Source of the DNA: a virus
Length of the DNA stretch: 38,966 bases
IMG/VR virus record: IMGVR_UViG_3300042519_002218
Coordinates: 1 to 38,966 of that record
Strand: one strand, 5' to 3'
This document shows positions 26,425 to 36,042 of this stretch, piece after piece. The translations under genes were made by a program, and so were the position numbers. Position 1 is the first letter of the stretch. The number at the start of each line of letters is the position of its first letter. The notes beneath the pieces are model-generated. The model searched no databases. It was not told the origin of the DNA and saw only the letters and a program-made list of their open reading frames with translations.

Positions 26425-29400
26425 TAAATTACTCCGCTGCCTGGTGCAGTACGCAAGTTGGTACTGGTCAATGCTTCAATTACATCAATGTTGTCAATGG
26501 TAGCACCATTGGCAAAAATTTCGTTTGGCTGACTGCGAATTTCATACAGGTCGCCAAAACTCTTTTGTTGGTCCAAGGGAACTAACACCACAGAACTAAT
26601 GATTGTGCCCAGTTGGCGGTGCAAATACGCTGCCAACTCTGAGAAATAGAAAGTATCGCCAAAACTCCATTTGTCAATACTGAAATATGCATTCATCTCA
26701 GCCAATACTGAACTTTTGATCTCGCTGGTACTGGCAGTGCTATTCTGCGCACGTATGACTTTGATTGTGGCTCGCAATTCTTGTGCGGCCTTGGGACCAA
26801 ACAGTGGTTTAAATATCACTGAGTTGACCACAATATTGTCCGAAATCATTTTGTAATCTTGCAGTGCTTGATAATCGGTTGACAATTGGTCAATGGTAGG
26901 CAATGCTGGCTCTGTCACAGTACCAGTGGTATCTCTCAACCAATTTTGATATGAAGTGTAATACGCCAATGTAACCACATACAAGTCAATGATATTAGTA
27001 GAGCCAGGGTCAATACGATTGGTCAATGGTGAATTGTGACGGTATTGGAAATACAAACTTTGTCTGCCTGTTTTGGCAATCCAACCACTGACACTGATAA
27101 TAGTACGTACACCAGTAACGGTGATACTAAGTTGGTAAAATGCATTTTCTTCGTAGGCGTAAAATATTTGTCCTGGAGTCCACTCAGTTTTTGCTAGTTC
27201 AATTTCATCCAATGTACCATAATCATATATCACAATGCCTTCTTCTACCAACAGGTAACGTTGCAAGTTGTCAAAGTCCACTGTTTGTTGCAGGAACACA
27301 TAAGGTCCAGCGGTGGTAGCAGGTCCTACAATTTCATCAAAAAAATCAGGATTGTCAGGCACACCGTCATTGTCTGAGTCACGATAGCTCACCAGCACTT
27401 GGAAGTCGTCTACATAACCATCGCTTTCCACAGGTTGGCCAATTATGGTGGTGTAGATATCGCCAGGAAGAGGTTCTGTTGAGTCAGGCTTGGTGTTTAC
27501 CGCCAACACATTGATAAAGTCTTTGATGATTGTGCCTGTGCGACTGTCGTATACCAGTTGATCTTCATAGAAGAAGAAACGTGTTTGTAACACTGATCCA
27601 AAGTTATAACTCAGCCCACGGAATGTGATTGTGTAGTTTTGATTTTGTACAACAAATTGCACCAGCCAACTGGCGTCAAGGTTGGCACCAGATGTATTGC
27701 CAGCATATTGCTGGCTCCATGGTGCAGGATTACTTTGCGAATAATCGTCAAGATTGGTACTGGTAATAAGGTACCAAGTGTAAGGGGTTCCGGTGATATC
27801 ACCGTTGCTGTCATAACCTAGACCAAAGTTGCGATACAACAAGATCTGTTCGGCCATTTGTTGTTCAATAGCGTTGGGAATATCTGTAACAAACAGTGGA
27901 ATAATAGTGTCTACAATGGCACCAGATGGCACAAAATTGTTGATAGTAACTGGTCCAGCACCTGAGCTTAAATTGCCCAAGCCACCGTTGTAACCATCGC
28001 CCACAATTTGTTGTGGGCTGGCCCAGATTTCTACTCTCTCGTCGGCTTTTGTTGGGGTGCCTTGCACCAGTCTGTTGTTGCGGTCAAAATAGTAACCAGT
28101 GGGCGGCACAAACTTGATCAGACTACCAGGTATCACATACTTGAACATGGTGGTAGTGGTATCGCCTACAGGGATAGGTGTGCCATCAGGCCATGTAGCA
28201 CTGGTAGTTGTGTTTCTAAAGTAACCAGTGGTTTCGTTGGCCAATGTGGTGCTTTGATTCCAAGTGTAACCACTCAACCATGTTACTCCTGTTGGTTGTG
28301 TAGTAGATGTAATACGAGGAAAGTTTGAATAGTAAAATTGTCGTACAGTTTCACCATCAATGTTGGGTTGTACTTGATTGGTAATAATGTCTGCAATTTC
28401 GTTACGATTGGTATAAGAAAACAAAATAGTAGGCAATATATTTTGTCTCCATATGCCACCATCACTGGAGAATGTGTTGGTTGAACTGTACTTGCCAGTG
28501 TTGTCCACAAGATCAAGATAACGGCTAGTACCAATGCTGGCACGGTTCAACGCCTTGCTCTTGATAATACTGTTGTATTGTGTGTAAGGGAACAGATTGT
28601 AGTCTTCACCATTGACCATGCGGTTCTGTGTGTAGTAACGAGCAGGAGCACGTTGTTTGATTTCGCCAATGGGCTCACGTGCCTGACTGTTTGATACAGG
28701 ACGTGTGATACCACAAGTAAATGTAATAGTTTGTAAATTGCCATTGCGGTCAGTGTAACTGATGGGTAGCACAACGTTTTGCATTTCTTCTGGGTTGATA
28801 ATATATTGCAACCCGTTTGATGCACGAACATAAGCGCGAAATATGCCTACAGGAATTTCTGAAAACACACCATCGCCAAACACCATGGTGATCTGATCAT
28901 TGGCTCTACTGGTTACACTGTAGATAGGCTGTAAAATATTGTTTCGTTGTTCGGCTGCTGTGTAAACGTTTTCAACGTACTGCCACTCACGACTGATATT
29001 GCCAATGTTGTCCAGTTGAAACAACCAACGATCGTCATTGTTTACACCTTCAACATTGATGTCTACTGTGCGGTTGGCAATGCGTTCGGCCAAGTTAAAA
29101 TCTTGATTTTGCAAAATGCCTTGTTTGAAATAGAAAAAGTAGCCGGTGTTGGCTGATTGAAATCCCAGCTGATCGTTTCTGAACAGCATGTTGAACACTG
29201 TGTTGGGCACTGGAGCAGGTTCGTACACATAGTCTCTGCCCACTGAAGTAGAAGTTGTGGCTTCAAATGGCATGTTGACACCATCCACTGTGGCAGTGTA
29301 AGGAATCACTGGTAAAAATCCTGACACTAAATTGATGCCATATTCAGCAGTGTCCACGCCTAGTATAGTTTGACGATTGCTTGGGCGGCCTATTTTTTGA

Positions 29401-29900
29401 CTATCAACCAGACTGGCATTGATAATAGCTGTGAACTGTTCTTGCCAGTCTGGGTTGGTTGGGTCAGCCCAGTTAATTGTAACATTGCTCAGGTTTACAC
29501 CATTGTAGTCCACAACATTTTCAGTTGTGGTAACGTTGAATACTTTGAGAAAACCTTCTGCCGCAGTGTTGCGTTTGGCTGTGTAACTCACAAGGTTTGC
29601 TAGTCGTACTACTGAATCTCTGCGTTCAGCAGTGTCTATGTAGTTTTCGCGAGTGTTTAAGTCTGTACGAAATGCCAGTGCCTGCCCCATAAACGCCATG
29701 ACGTCCAGCAAGGCAATAAATTCTGATGATTCAATGTAGTCATTGAATGTTTCGGGGTAATACAAACGCAAATAGTCGATGAAACTTTTGCGAAGAGTTT
29801 CAAAGTCATAACTTTGAAAGTCGGCTTCGCGATAAGTTTGGTAGACTTGTTTCCAATCTTCTACACCAAATATTGCTGTTTGTCTTGTGGTTGTTGCCAT
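26424..29900 (-). CDS. Baseplate wedge protein, gp6-like
   Basis: The protein has 1158 residues. The N-terminus (FIDYLRLYYPETFNDYIESS, then EFIALLDVMAFMGQALAFRT and DLNTRENYIDTAERRDSV) is characteristic of the gp6/gpJ baseplate wedge family. In T4, gp6 dimers form the inner ring of the baseplate and trigger sheath contraction. The protein is longer than T4 gp6 (about 660 residues); the extra length is beta-rich and lies mainly in the middle. A C-terminal region with IKSSVLAEMNAYFSIDKWSF and the LHRQLGTIISSVVLV segment matches the usual gp6-like end. It sits between gp25-like and the giant protein, as gp6 does between gp25-type and gp7-type genes in related phages. A late-promoter-like box lies upstream. 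The start codon has only a weak GGA about 12 bases away. Confidence 0.92.
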   Translation of the reverse strand: MATTTRQTAIFGVEDWKQVYQTYREADFQSYDFETLRKSFIDYLRLYYPETFNDYIESSEFIALLDVMAFMGQALAFRTDLNTRENYIDTAERRDSVVRLANLVSYTAKRNTAAEGFLKVFNVTTTENVVDYNGVNLSNVTINWADPTNPDWQEQFTAIINASLVDSQKIGRPSNRQTILGVDTAEYGINLVSGFLPVIPYTATVDGVNMPFEATTSTSVGRDYVYEPAPVPNTVFNMLFRNDQLGFQSANTGYFFYFKQGILQNQDFNLAERIANRTVDINVEGVNNDDRWLFQLDNIGNISREWQYVENVYTAAEQRNNILQPIYSVTSRANDQITMVFGDGVFSEIPVGIFRAYVRASNGLQYIINPEEMQNVVLPISYTDRNGNLQTITFTCGITRPVSNSQAREPIGEIKQRAPARYYTQNRMVNGEDYNLFPYTQYNSIIKSKALNRASIGTSRYLDLVDNTGKYSSTNTFSSDGGIWRQNILPTILFSYTNRNEIADIITNQVQPNIDGETVRQFYYSNFPRITSTTQPTGVTWLSGYTWNQSTTLANETTGYFRNTTTSATWPDGTPIPVGDTTTTMFKYVIPGSLIKFVPPTGYYFDRNNRLVQGTPTKADERVEIWASPQQIVGDGYNGGLGNLSSGAGPVTINNFVPSGAIVDTIIPLFVTDIPNAIEQQMAEQILLYRNFGLGYDSNGDITGTPYTWYLITSTNLDDYSQSNPAPWSQQYAGNTSGANLDASWLVQFVVQNQNYTITFRGLSYNFGSVLQTRFFFYEDQLVYDSRTGTIIKDFINVLAVNTKPDSTEPLPGDIYTTIIGQPVESDGYVDDFQVLVSYRDSDNDGVPDNPDFFDEIVGPATTAGPYVFLQQTVDFDNLQRYLLVEEGIVIYDYGTLDEIELAKTEWTPGQIFYAYEENAFYQLSITVTGVRTIISVSGWIAKTGRQSLYFQYRHNSPLTNRIDPGSTNIIDLYVVTLAYYTSYQNWLRDTTGTVTEPALPTIDQLSTDYQALQDYKMISDNIVVNSVIFKPLFGPKAAQELRATIKVIRAQNSTASTSEIKSSVLAEMNAYFSIDKWSFGDTFYFSELAAYLHRQLGTIISSVVLVPLDQQKSFGDLYEIRSQPNEIFANGATIDNIDVIEALTSTNLRTAPGSGVI

Positions 29901-29920
29901 TTTTCGTATCGTCCGTGCTT

Positions 29921-29928
29921 TATTTATT
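29921..29928 (-). promoter_or_regulatory. Late-promoter-like box AATAAATA before the gp6-like gene
   Basis: It matches the T4 late box TATAAATA at 7 of 8 positions, in the 47-base gap between the gp25-like and gp6-like genes. The predicted start near 29915 would give a leader of about 15 bases. The surrounding sequence is A/T-rich, so a chance match is possible. Confidence 0.45.
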
Positions 29929-29947
29929 AATAATAAAAACGGCGTAG

Positions 29948-30322
29948 TTATACGTAACTGGCATTACGTGTTTGTTCGTCGAAGAATATGCTGAGAATTT
30001 CAGCGTTAGTGGTGTTAATAACCGTGATCTGAAGTTGTATCAGTATGCCATTTTCCTGGGGGAACATCTGTATGTCATTTATGGTGAATCTAGGATCCCC
30101 GCCTGCCACACGTTGTACTTCAGCACGTAGTTGCTGTGACAGTTGTTCGACTTGATTCTCAAACACAAAGTCCCATAGTGCAGTACCATATCCTGGACGG
30201 CCTGGCAATTCACCTTGCCGTATGCTAAAAGCATTCAGCAGATCTCGTTGGATTAGATCAAAGTCTGTGAGTGTAAACTTTTTGTATTGATCGATAGTGT
30301 TGAAGCCAATAAATGTGGTCAT
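29948..30322 (-). CDS. Baseplate wedge protein, gp25-like
   Basis: The protein has 124 residues, close to T4 gp25 (132). It shows the family pattern: DLIQRDLLNAFSIRQGELPG, then RPGYGTALWDFVFE and a helix with AEVQRVAGGDPRFTINDIQM, and a C-terminal beta region with LIQLQITVIN. The family is also called GPW/gp25 and occurs in T6SS baseplates as TssE. In the tail it links the gp6 ring to the first sheath subunits. It probably starts translation from a message that begins at the ATG, because CATAAATA lies just before it. Position directly before gp6-like supports the call. Confidence 0.9.
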   Translation of the reverse strand: MTTFIGFNTIDQYKKFTLTDFDLIQRDLLNAFSIRQGELPGRPGYGTALWDFVFENQVEQLSQQLRAEVQRVAGGDPRFTINDIQMFPQENGILIQLQITVINTTNAEILSIFFDEQTRNASYV

Positions 30323-30327
30323 GACAA

Positions 30328-30335
30328 TATTTATG
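30328..30335 (-). promoter_or_regulatory. Late-promoter-like box CATAAATA before the gp25-like gene
   Basis: It matches TATAAATA at 7 of 8 positions. By T4 spacing the first transcribed base would be the A of the ATG at 30322. No ribosome binding site lies in the 17-base gap, so either the message is leaderless or the gene is read through from upstream. Confidence 0.5.
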
Positions 30336-30339
30336 GCTG

Positions 30340-31740
30340 TCAGGCAGTGGTGCGTTGCGCAATGATTTCTCGGAGTTTTTCAATGGTTGCTTCTATGCGT
30401 TTTCGGATGCCAACCAGTCTTGTGACGTCTTTTTCAATTTCTGCTGTGATACTATACAAAGGATTAATTTTGCCAAGTTGATCAGATATGCGTCGGTATT
30501 CTAAATATTGGCTGTCTACCAGCAGCAATTCTCCCAATGTGTCTTCTAATATTTGGATGCCTTCGGCTGCATTTGATGGCACAACAGTTTTTCTAATTTC
30601 AACCAGTTGCAATTCTATTCTGTTGAGTTCTTTGCTGGCTGTTTGTAATTTTTTAACCAATGCCAGTGATTCGTTTTGTGCATTGATTTGGTCTGACGCA
30701 CTGTATTTTACTGTGGGAACTTTGTCATTGCCCACAATGCGTTTGCTGGCTGCATCTACAGTTTGTCGATCGGTTGTATCAACTGCTGGCAACGGAGTGA
30801 TCACTGCTTTCATAGGATCATCTATTTTGAAGTCTGCAAAATCTACTGCAAATGCCCCGTCTCTGGCTGCGGTATCAAATTCAGCCTTGATGTCTGCGGG
30901 CAACGGTAGTCCTTTGGCCCAATCCAGTGTGGTAGGTATACTTTTGGCAGCATTATTGGCCAAGCCGGCCAGTGATGCAGTACTTAATTTGTCAACAGGT
31001 ATGCCCAGTTGTTTGACTGCATTGAGTCCTTGACTCATGAGTTGTTGTTGAATACCATTTTGCGTTGGCACTGAACCCAACAAACTGTCTAAGTTGTTGA
31101 TGCCATCTTTGCCAGTAAACACTGCTGGACTTTTCAATACGTCAGTTAGTGAATTAATGCCTTGTTTCAAATACGTGGCTGCGGTGCCTGGTTTGAGTAC
31201 TCCCACTGATTCCAACTGTGACGCATCAAATCCAAATTTTCCTGCACCCAAAGCATCTGATATTGCACTTGATGCCTGTCCCACAAGTTTGCTGGCCGAA
31301 GACATGGCAGCAGTAACATCAGGTATACTCAATCCCTGCATAGGTACTAGAGCTGCTCCTTGTTTGGCAAAATCAGCCACATTGATGCCGTTGGTCACAG
31401 GCAAGTTGCTCACAGCGGCTGATATCCCAGACAGTGTTTTGCTGGCCACAGACTGTGCTTGTGCTGCAATGTCACCAACTCCTGGTACATTTTTAATAGC
31501 TCCTGCTAGATCACCGCCGATACCTTTGGCTGCCTGTGACAGTTGTGCTTGAGCACCAGCCAGTCCGTCGGCAGCTTGTGTGGCAGCACTGAGTACATCA
31601 CCTTTTTTGAATCCCACCAAACTGCCAGCACTGACTTGCTTGTCAAATATAGCCTTGGCTTGATCAAAACTGAGCCCTGGCGGGCCTTTGATTTCAAACG
31701 GTTGCCCATTGACCGGATTGGTGAAATTAAAAATACTCAT
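30340..31740 (-). CDS. Alanine-rich, mostly helical tail protein of unknown role
   Basis: The protein has 466 residues. It begins FTNPVNGQPFEIKGPPGLSF, where a short beta start leads to an Ala/Gly/Ser/Gln-rich helical region. A central segment (FGFDASQLESVGVLKPGTAA, later LAGLANNAAKSI) resembles a block I have seen in tail-region proteins of other environmental myoviruses. The C-terminus (about 365-466) is charged and probably coiled coil, with ELNRIELQLVEIRKTV and RKRIEATIEKLREIIAQ. There is no signal peptide or recognisable enzyme motif. It overlaps the gp5-like stop as ATGA and lies directly before gp25-like. A hub, tape-measure-associated or assembly role is possible but cannot be shown. 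Confidence 0.7.
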   Translation of the reverse strand: MSIFNFTNPVNGQPFEIKGPPGLSFDQAKAIFDKQVSAGSLVGFKKGDVLSAATQAADGLAGAQAQLSQAAKGIGGDLAGAIKNVPGVGDIAAQAQSVASKTLSGISAAVSNLPVTNGINVADFAKQGAALVPMQGLSIPDVTAAMSSASKLVGQASSAISDALGAGKFGFDASQLESVGVLKPGTAATYLKQGINSLTDVLKSPAVFTGKDGINNLDSLLGSVPTQNGIQQQLMSQGLNAVKQLGIPVDKLSTASLAGLANNAAKSIPTTLDWAKGLPLPADIKAEFDTAARDGAFAVDFADFKIDDPMKAVITPLPAVDTTDRQTVDAASKRIVGNDKVPTVKYSASDQINAQNESLALVKKLQTASKELNRIELQLVEIRKTVVPSNAAEGIQILEDTLGELLLVDSQYLEYRRISDQLGKINPLYSITAEIEKDVTRLVGIRKRIEATIEKLREIIAQRTTA

Positions 31741-33239
31741 TTGGCTGAAATCTCCACTCCAGCCGGTACGGCTGTTGCTCCTGGCGGTGGGGTTGGTTTG
31801 CCTGGTTCAAATTTATTTTCCACTGCCACACCCTTGTTGTGATAAGGATAAGGTTCATGAGTGGGTGCTCGGGTAACAATGCTTTCTAGTTTGTCTTTTT
31901 GTACTTTCCATCCTGCACTCGTACTAAAAGTCACATCGTCCATGGTGGTTTTTTGTATAAGTTTGGGTGCTGTCACAGACGGTGCTGTGGGACCATTTAA
32001 GTCTATGCCGCCGGCAGTAAACAACAGTGATTCGCCACCGTTCCAGGATCCACTTGCACTTTGCAACGCCATTGACCCGTCGGCTTTGATGCCTATTTTG
32101 GCTTTGCTGTAGATGGTTATGTCTTTTTTCACTGTGGCCGTGAGATCAGCATCGGCTTCCAAATTGATATTAGACATGGCCTTCATTTTTAGATTGCGGC
32201 CAGCATACATGTTGATGTCACGATCAGCATGCAAGTTGATATCGCCTTGTGTGCGTATGTTCACTGAGTTGGTTGAGAACACATCTACTGTGCCTTCCTG
32301 TCCAAACTCCAGCCAGGTTTGTCCATTGGCATGTAATATGTAGAAAAAGTTGCCGGAGTCGTTCATCATGATCTGATGACCTTTGGCTGTTCGCAGTCTA
32401 AACAAGGCATTTTTGCCGTCAATATCGCCATCGTCCATGACCAAGGTATGACCGCCCATGCGACTGATCACTTGTGCATCTTCAGGTTTGAGTTCTCCTG
32501 CGTTTATTTTTTTACGAATGTCATCGGGACTCATACCTCCCTGATACACAGCGACACCCGGTGTGCTTACCCCAAAAACAGCACTGGGACTTTCTCGTTG
32601 GCTGCTGGATCTTATGGGACCACGTTCTGCATCTTCGCTGATGCCTTGTTGAAACAATGCTTGTGCCACAACACCTTGCACAGGTTTTGTCTGTTCAAAA
32701 AATCTGCTGGAGTTCACAATTTTTTCGTTGTTGGTGTTGATTTCTGTCACTGGCAACAGCGGTGCATCGGCAAAATATGTTTCTTGATTTTTGTTGCCTG
32801 ACACATAATTATTTGCTGCACCAATGGCCGGTACCATGTGACCTATGCCGTTGCCCGGAACAACACCAATGTAATATCCTAGATTTCTGTCACCATTGGC
32901 AAACACACACAGCACCTGAATGCCAATGTCTGGCGGCGTAAACCACATGCCATATGAATTTTGATTGCCAGGATACGTACCAAAGTCACTGTCAGACGTT
33001 TTTCCCATGGGGGTGTATCCAAAAAATCCTGGCAGATAACTCACTGTGATCCACTTGGTCCTGTCAGTTTTATCAATACCAGAAAACGTTTCAATATACA
33101 CTTGCAAACGTCCTGCTCGTGTGGGATCTGCGTTGTTCATCACAATGCCCGAGAATGGACCAAACTCTGCTGGTACACCTCCACGATCTAATTTGTAGTT
33201 TGACGGACGGCCTCTACTGCGTTGTACTTCTTCTGACAA
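31737..33239 (-). CDS. Baseplate hub needle protein, gp5-like, without lysozyme domain
   Basis: The protein has 500 residues. About residues 26-130 form an OB-fold region (FSGIVMNNADPTRAGRLQVY, and later IGIQVLCVFANGDRNLGYYI) as in T4 gp5 and VgrG. A repetitive region at about 283-396 (VNIRTQGDINLHADRDINMY, then NINLEADADLTATVKKDITI) matches the triple-stranded beta-helix of the puncturing needle. The gp5 lysozyme domain is not visible between them. The C-terminus ends in a Pro-rich segment. It starts with TTG at 33239, supported by AAGGAG five bases upstream; the next in-frame Met is at residue 34 inside the OB fold. In T4, gp5 sits on gp27 in the hub, which fits its neighbour here. Confidence 0.87.
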   Translation of the reverse strand: MSEEVQRSRGRPSNYKLDRGGVPAEFGPFSGIVMNNADPTRAGRLQVYIETFSGIDKTDRTKWITVSYLPGFFGYTPMGKTSDSDFGTYPGNQNSYGMWFTPPDIGIQVLCVFANGDRNLGYYIGVVPGNGIGHMVPAIGAANNYVSGNKNQETYFADAPLLPVTEINTNNEKIVNSSRFFEQTKPVQGVVAQALFQQGISEDAERGPIRSSSQRESPSAVFGVSTPGVAVYQGGMSPDDIRKKINAGELKPEDAQVISRMGGHTLVMDDGDIDGKNALFRLRTAKGHQIMMNDSGNFFYILHANGQTWLEFGQEGTVDVFSTNSVNIRTQGDINLHADRDINMYAGRNLKMKAMSNINLEADADLTATVKKDITIYSKAKIGIKADGSMALQSASGSWNGGESLLFTAGGIDLNGPTAPSVTAPKLIQKTTMDDVTFSTSAGWKVQKDKLESIVTRAPTHEPYPYHNKGVAVENKFEPGKPTPPPGATAVPAGVEISAK

Positions 33240-33248
33240 AGTTGCTCC

Positions 33249-36041
33249 TTATGCTTCTTTTACTATGGTCTGTGTACGCCCTGCATTGGCGAACGGGTTG
33301 GTATTTAATGGTTGCGGTGCTGCTTCACCAAATGTAATGGGGTTGACTCCTGACCCAGTGGGTGCCCGTGGATATGCTGATGGTGCAATTGCATTGTTGG
33401 TGTTTGCTGGCGACACTGGTGAAGAACTACCAATGTTTGTTGCTTGTTGCACGGCTGCTGGAAGAGCACCACCTTCGACAGCCGCTGCCGCAGTTTTTAT
33501 GCCGTTGTCCAGTGCGGAATTGCCATTGGCCAATGCTGCTGCCGGAGACTGTGCGTTTCGTCTGGACAAAATGGGATTTTCTGCCACGCTGTCATTGCCT
33601 GCGGCTCTGTTTTGTGCTTCTCTCAAAGATGCACCATTGGTTGCCACAGCTGAGGCTGACTTGCCCACAGTGTTTGACCCATCAGGTTTGGGAAAGCGAA
33701 AATAAGAACCTTTGATGGTTTGTTCAAATTTACCTTGTTTGAATTCACTGATCACTCGTGTTGCAAGGTACACTGAACTTTGTATTGGCAGACGATTTTT
33801 TGTATCGCCTCCTGCATAAGGATCTGCCAGGCCAGTGTTTAAATCATAATCATTTGGCCGCTGCCAAGCAACTTCATACATCACTTGTTGTGCATCAAAA
33901 TTTATAGTGCCATCAGGTAAAAATGGGGAATAACTGAATTCTGCGGCACTGACTCGGCCAGCCATGCTGCCTTGTTGTATCCAAGCAGGGTCGCCAATGA
34001 TGCGTAGAGATCCATCCCCCATGTTGCCAGGACTGTAAAGATATTCAGCAGCATTGGCCTGTGCTTCCAGTGCTCGGCCTTCTTCACCTGTTCTGCTTTC
34101 TGTACTGCTGGCTGCATAGGTATATTTGGCTATGTCTCTCATGCTAGAAGTGAAATTTCTACGTATGGCTGCGGTACCCGAATCTTCTTTACTGGTACCT
34201 GTCACGGTCAAGTTATAGAGATTGTTGAAGTTGGCAGTGAAATCTAACACCGCTGTGTTTTGTCCAGTAAACCAGTAAGGATATGATTTATGAACTCCAC
34301 GAAATTTGGTCAACGGAAAATATGTTGAGTCAAAGTCTTGCAGAGTGTAAGGTGTCACAACAAATGTAATATCGTAGGCATGGTCTCTGCGTAATTTGTC
34401 ATATTTGCCTTGTTTTGCTTCCATGCTTATTTTAAACCAAGACATGGGTTTTTTCTGTGCTTGAGCATCAGGTCGGTCAACACCATTGGCATCTATGGTG
34501 GTCAATTGTTGTTTGGTAATATAACTGCTGTTGCGAATCACCAGATCAATCACCTGTATCACTTGCATACCAGCAGTAACACTCCAGTTGCGATTGCTGA
34601 TCTTCATTGCGTCAGTTTCAGGATTCAATGCCTGATTGGCATCTTGGCTGGGTGCAACGTTCATTGACGTTCTACTTTGAGTGACTGTGCTGCCAGGCAA
34701 TCTTAACGTTGCATCAGCAATGTTGAGATCAGGATAGTCAGGGTTTTCATCAAATTCTATAGAATAAGTATCAGCCACTTCGTATTTGCCTTTTTTAACC
34801 AACTCTTGTTGATATGCATTCATGGCCTGCATGAGTCCTTGTTTGACTGTTTGACTAGAGGTAGGAGCACCTGATGCTTTGGGAGGAGAACTAGTGTAAC
34901 TACTTGAAGTGTTATTAACTGCAACAGGCGTAGTAACAAATTGCAATTCGCCGCCCAGTAACTCACGCACCGATGACGCAGTAAATTGTGCATCATAAGG
35001 TATTGTGCCACGACGTGTGTAACCGGCAACCATTTGTGCCACCGGCGCACACTCAAAATCATAGGTGACCAATTTTGAACTCACACTCCAGTTGATTTTT
35101 TTAATAAGAAACGGTATGAACTTCTCAACCACAGCATTGGGATCAGTGAGTCCTGTGTTGGGATCAGCAGCACCCACTTGCACCAAGTTGCCATCAATAT
35201 CATATCCGTACCAACGTAGGACCATGAGATACACCGCTGCTGTGTAGTTGACTGGTTGGTTGGAATCATTTACTTGTCCAGCGTCCTGTACTGCACGATA
35301 CAACCTATCCAGCAGTGTGATGTTGCCAGGTTCTACCACAGTAAATTTTAAATCAGTGACCATGTGTGCGGCTTGAGTCTGTTGACCTGGCATTGCATTG
35401 TCTATGGTAATGGAATCAATGTAAAAGTCTTGGGGAAACGCTGGATTACGTCCGTAATCATCAGGGGAGTCATATGCAAAATCAGCGTTAGGATCTTGTC
35501 CTCCTACTGAGCCTGCTCCTTTGCCCAAGAATCCACCTTTGTTGACCGGTGCACCGCCACTTTGAAACAACAAAAAGTATCCGTTGATGTTCTTTTTATT
35601 GCTGAGCAACAGTCGTTCATACTGTCTGGCACTCATTAGATACACACTAGCACTGTAGGTGTAACTAGCAAATCTATCCAGCACATTGGGCTGAGGCGTT
35701 ATGTCATCCTTGGCTGACAGATTGCCAGACACATCAACCCGAGTTTGAGCTGCTGTGACTGTTACCTCTGGCAATGTTCCATCGTCTTGCACTGTTGAAG
35801 GGTTGGTTGTTGAGTTGCTTCTATCAGTGGCATTGAGCGGTGTGTTGTTGTTGTTATTGTTGTTGGTTGGGGCGGTTCGAGTTGCTGTAATAGCATCTCG
35901 AATATTGGTGTTGGTTTGATTTACAAAATTTTGCCCAGTGTCACTGTTTTGAGGAGTGGGTATTTGATAATCAGATATCTGACGTCTTTGTTCTTCCACT
36001 GTGTTGGGGAGAACTGGTGGTGCTGCTGGTCCGTAAGCCAT
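33249..36041 (-). CDS. Large baseplate hub-type protein candidate (gp27 position)
   Basis: The protein has 930 residues. The first 125 residues are low in complexity, with an Asn run (TNNNNNNNTPLN) and Thr/Pro-rich text, and are probably disordered. The folded part begins near VLDRFASYTYSASVYLMSAR and includes RNPAFPQDFYIDSITIDNAM and LKFTVVEPGNITLLDRLYRA, segments I associate with hub-like structural proteins of environmental T4-like phages. A region ending PFLIKKINWSVSSKLVTYDF follows. The last 150 residues are again Ala/Asn/Gly-rich. It lies between gp53-like and gp5-like genes, where a gp27-type partner of the gp5 needle would be useful. Direct gp27 homology is not clear to me, so the hub role is inferred. 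GGGA precedes the ATG. Confidence 0.65.
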   Translation of the reverse strand: MAYGPAAPPVLPNTVEEQRRQISDYQIPTPQNSDTGQNFVNQTNTNIRDAITATRTAPTNNNNNNNTPLNATDRSNSTTNPSTVQDDGTLPEVTVTAAQTRVDVSGNLSAKDDITPQPNVLDRFASYTYSASVYLMSARQYERLLLSNKKNINGYFLLFQSGGAPVNKGGFLGKGAGSVGGQDPNADFAYDSPDDYGRNPAFPQDFYIDSITIDNAMPGQQTQAAHMVTDLKFTVVEPGNITLLDRLYRAVQDAGQVNDSNQPVNYTAAVYLMVLRWYGYDIDGNLVQVGAADPNTGLTDPNAVVEKFIPFLIKKINWSVSSKLVTYDFECAPVAQMVAGYTRRGTIPYDAQFTASSVRELLGGELQFVTTPVAVNNTSSSYTSSPPKASGAPTSSQTVKQGLMQAMNAYQQELVKKGKYEVADTYSIEFDENPDYPDLNIADATLRLPGSTVTQSRTSMNVAPSQDANQALNPETDAMKISNRNWSVTAGMQVIQVIDLVIRNSSYITKQQLTTIDANGVDRPDAQAQKKPMSWFKISMEAKQGKYDKLRRDHAYDITFVVTPYTLQDFDSTYFPLTKFRGVHKSYPYWFTGQNTAVLDFTANFNNLYNLTVTGTSKEDSGTAAIRRNFTSSMRDIAKYTYAASSTESRTGEEGRALEAQANAAEYLYSPGNMGDGSLRIIGDPAWIQQGSMAGRVSAAEFSYSPFLPDGTINFDAQQVMYEVAWQRPNDYDLNTGLADPYAGGDTKNRLPIQSSVYLATRVISEFKQGKFEQTIKGSYFRFPKPDGSNTVGKSASAVATNGASLREAQNRAAGNDSVAENPILSRRNAQSPAAALANGNSALDNGIKTAAAAVEGGALPAAVQQATNIGSSSPVSPANTNNAIAPSAYPRAPTGSGVNPITFGEAAPQPLNTNPFANAGRTQTIVKEA

Positions 36042-36042
36042 G

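Noticed and set aside
30488-31033. A 181-codon plus-strand frame opposite the Ala-rich gene
   Set aside because: It lies wholly inside a well-supported coupled gene, and its Ser/Ala/Leu-rich text is what antisense of Ala/Gln-rich coding gives.
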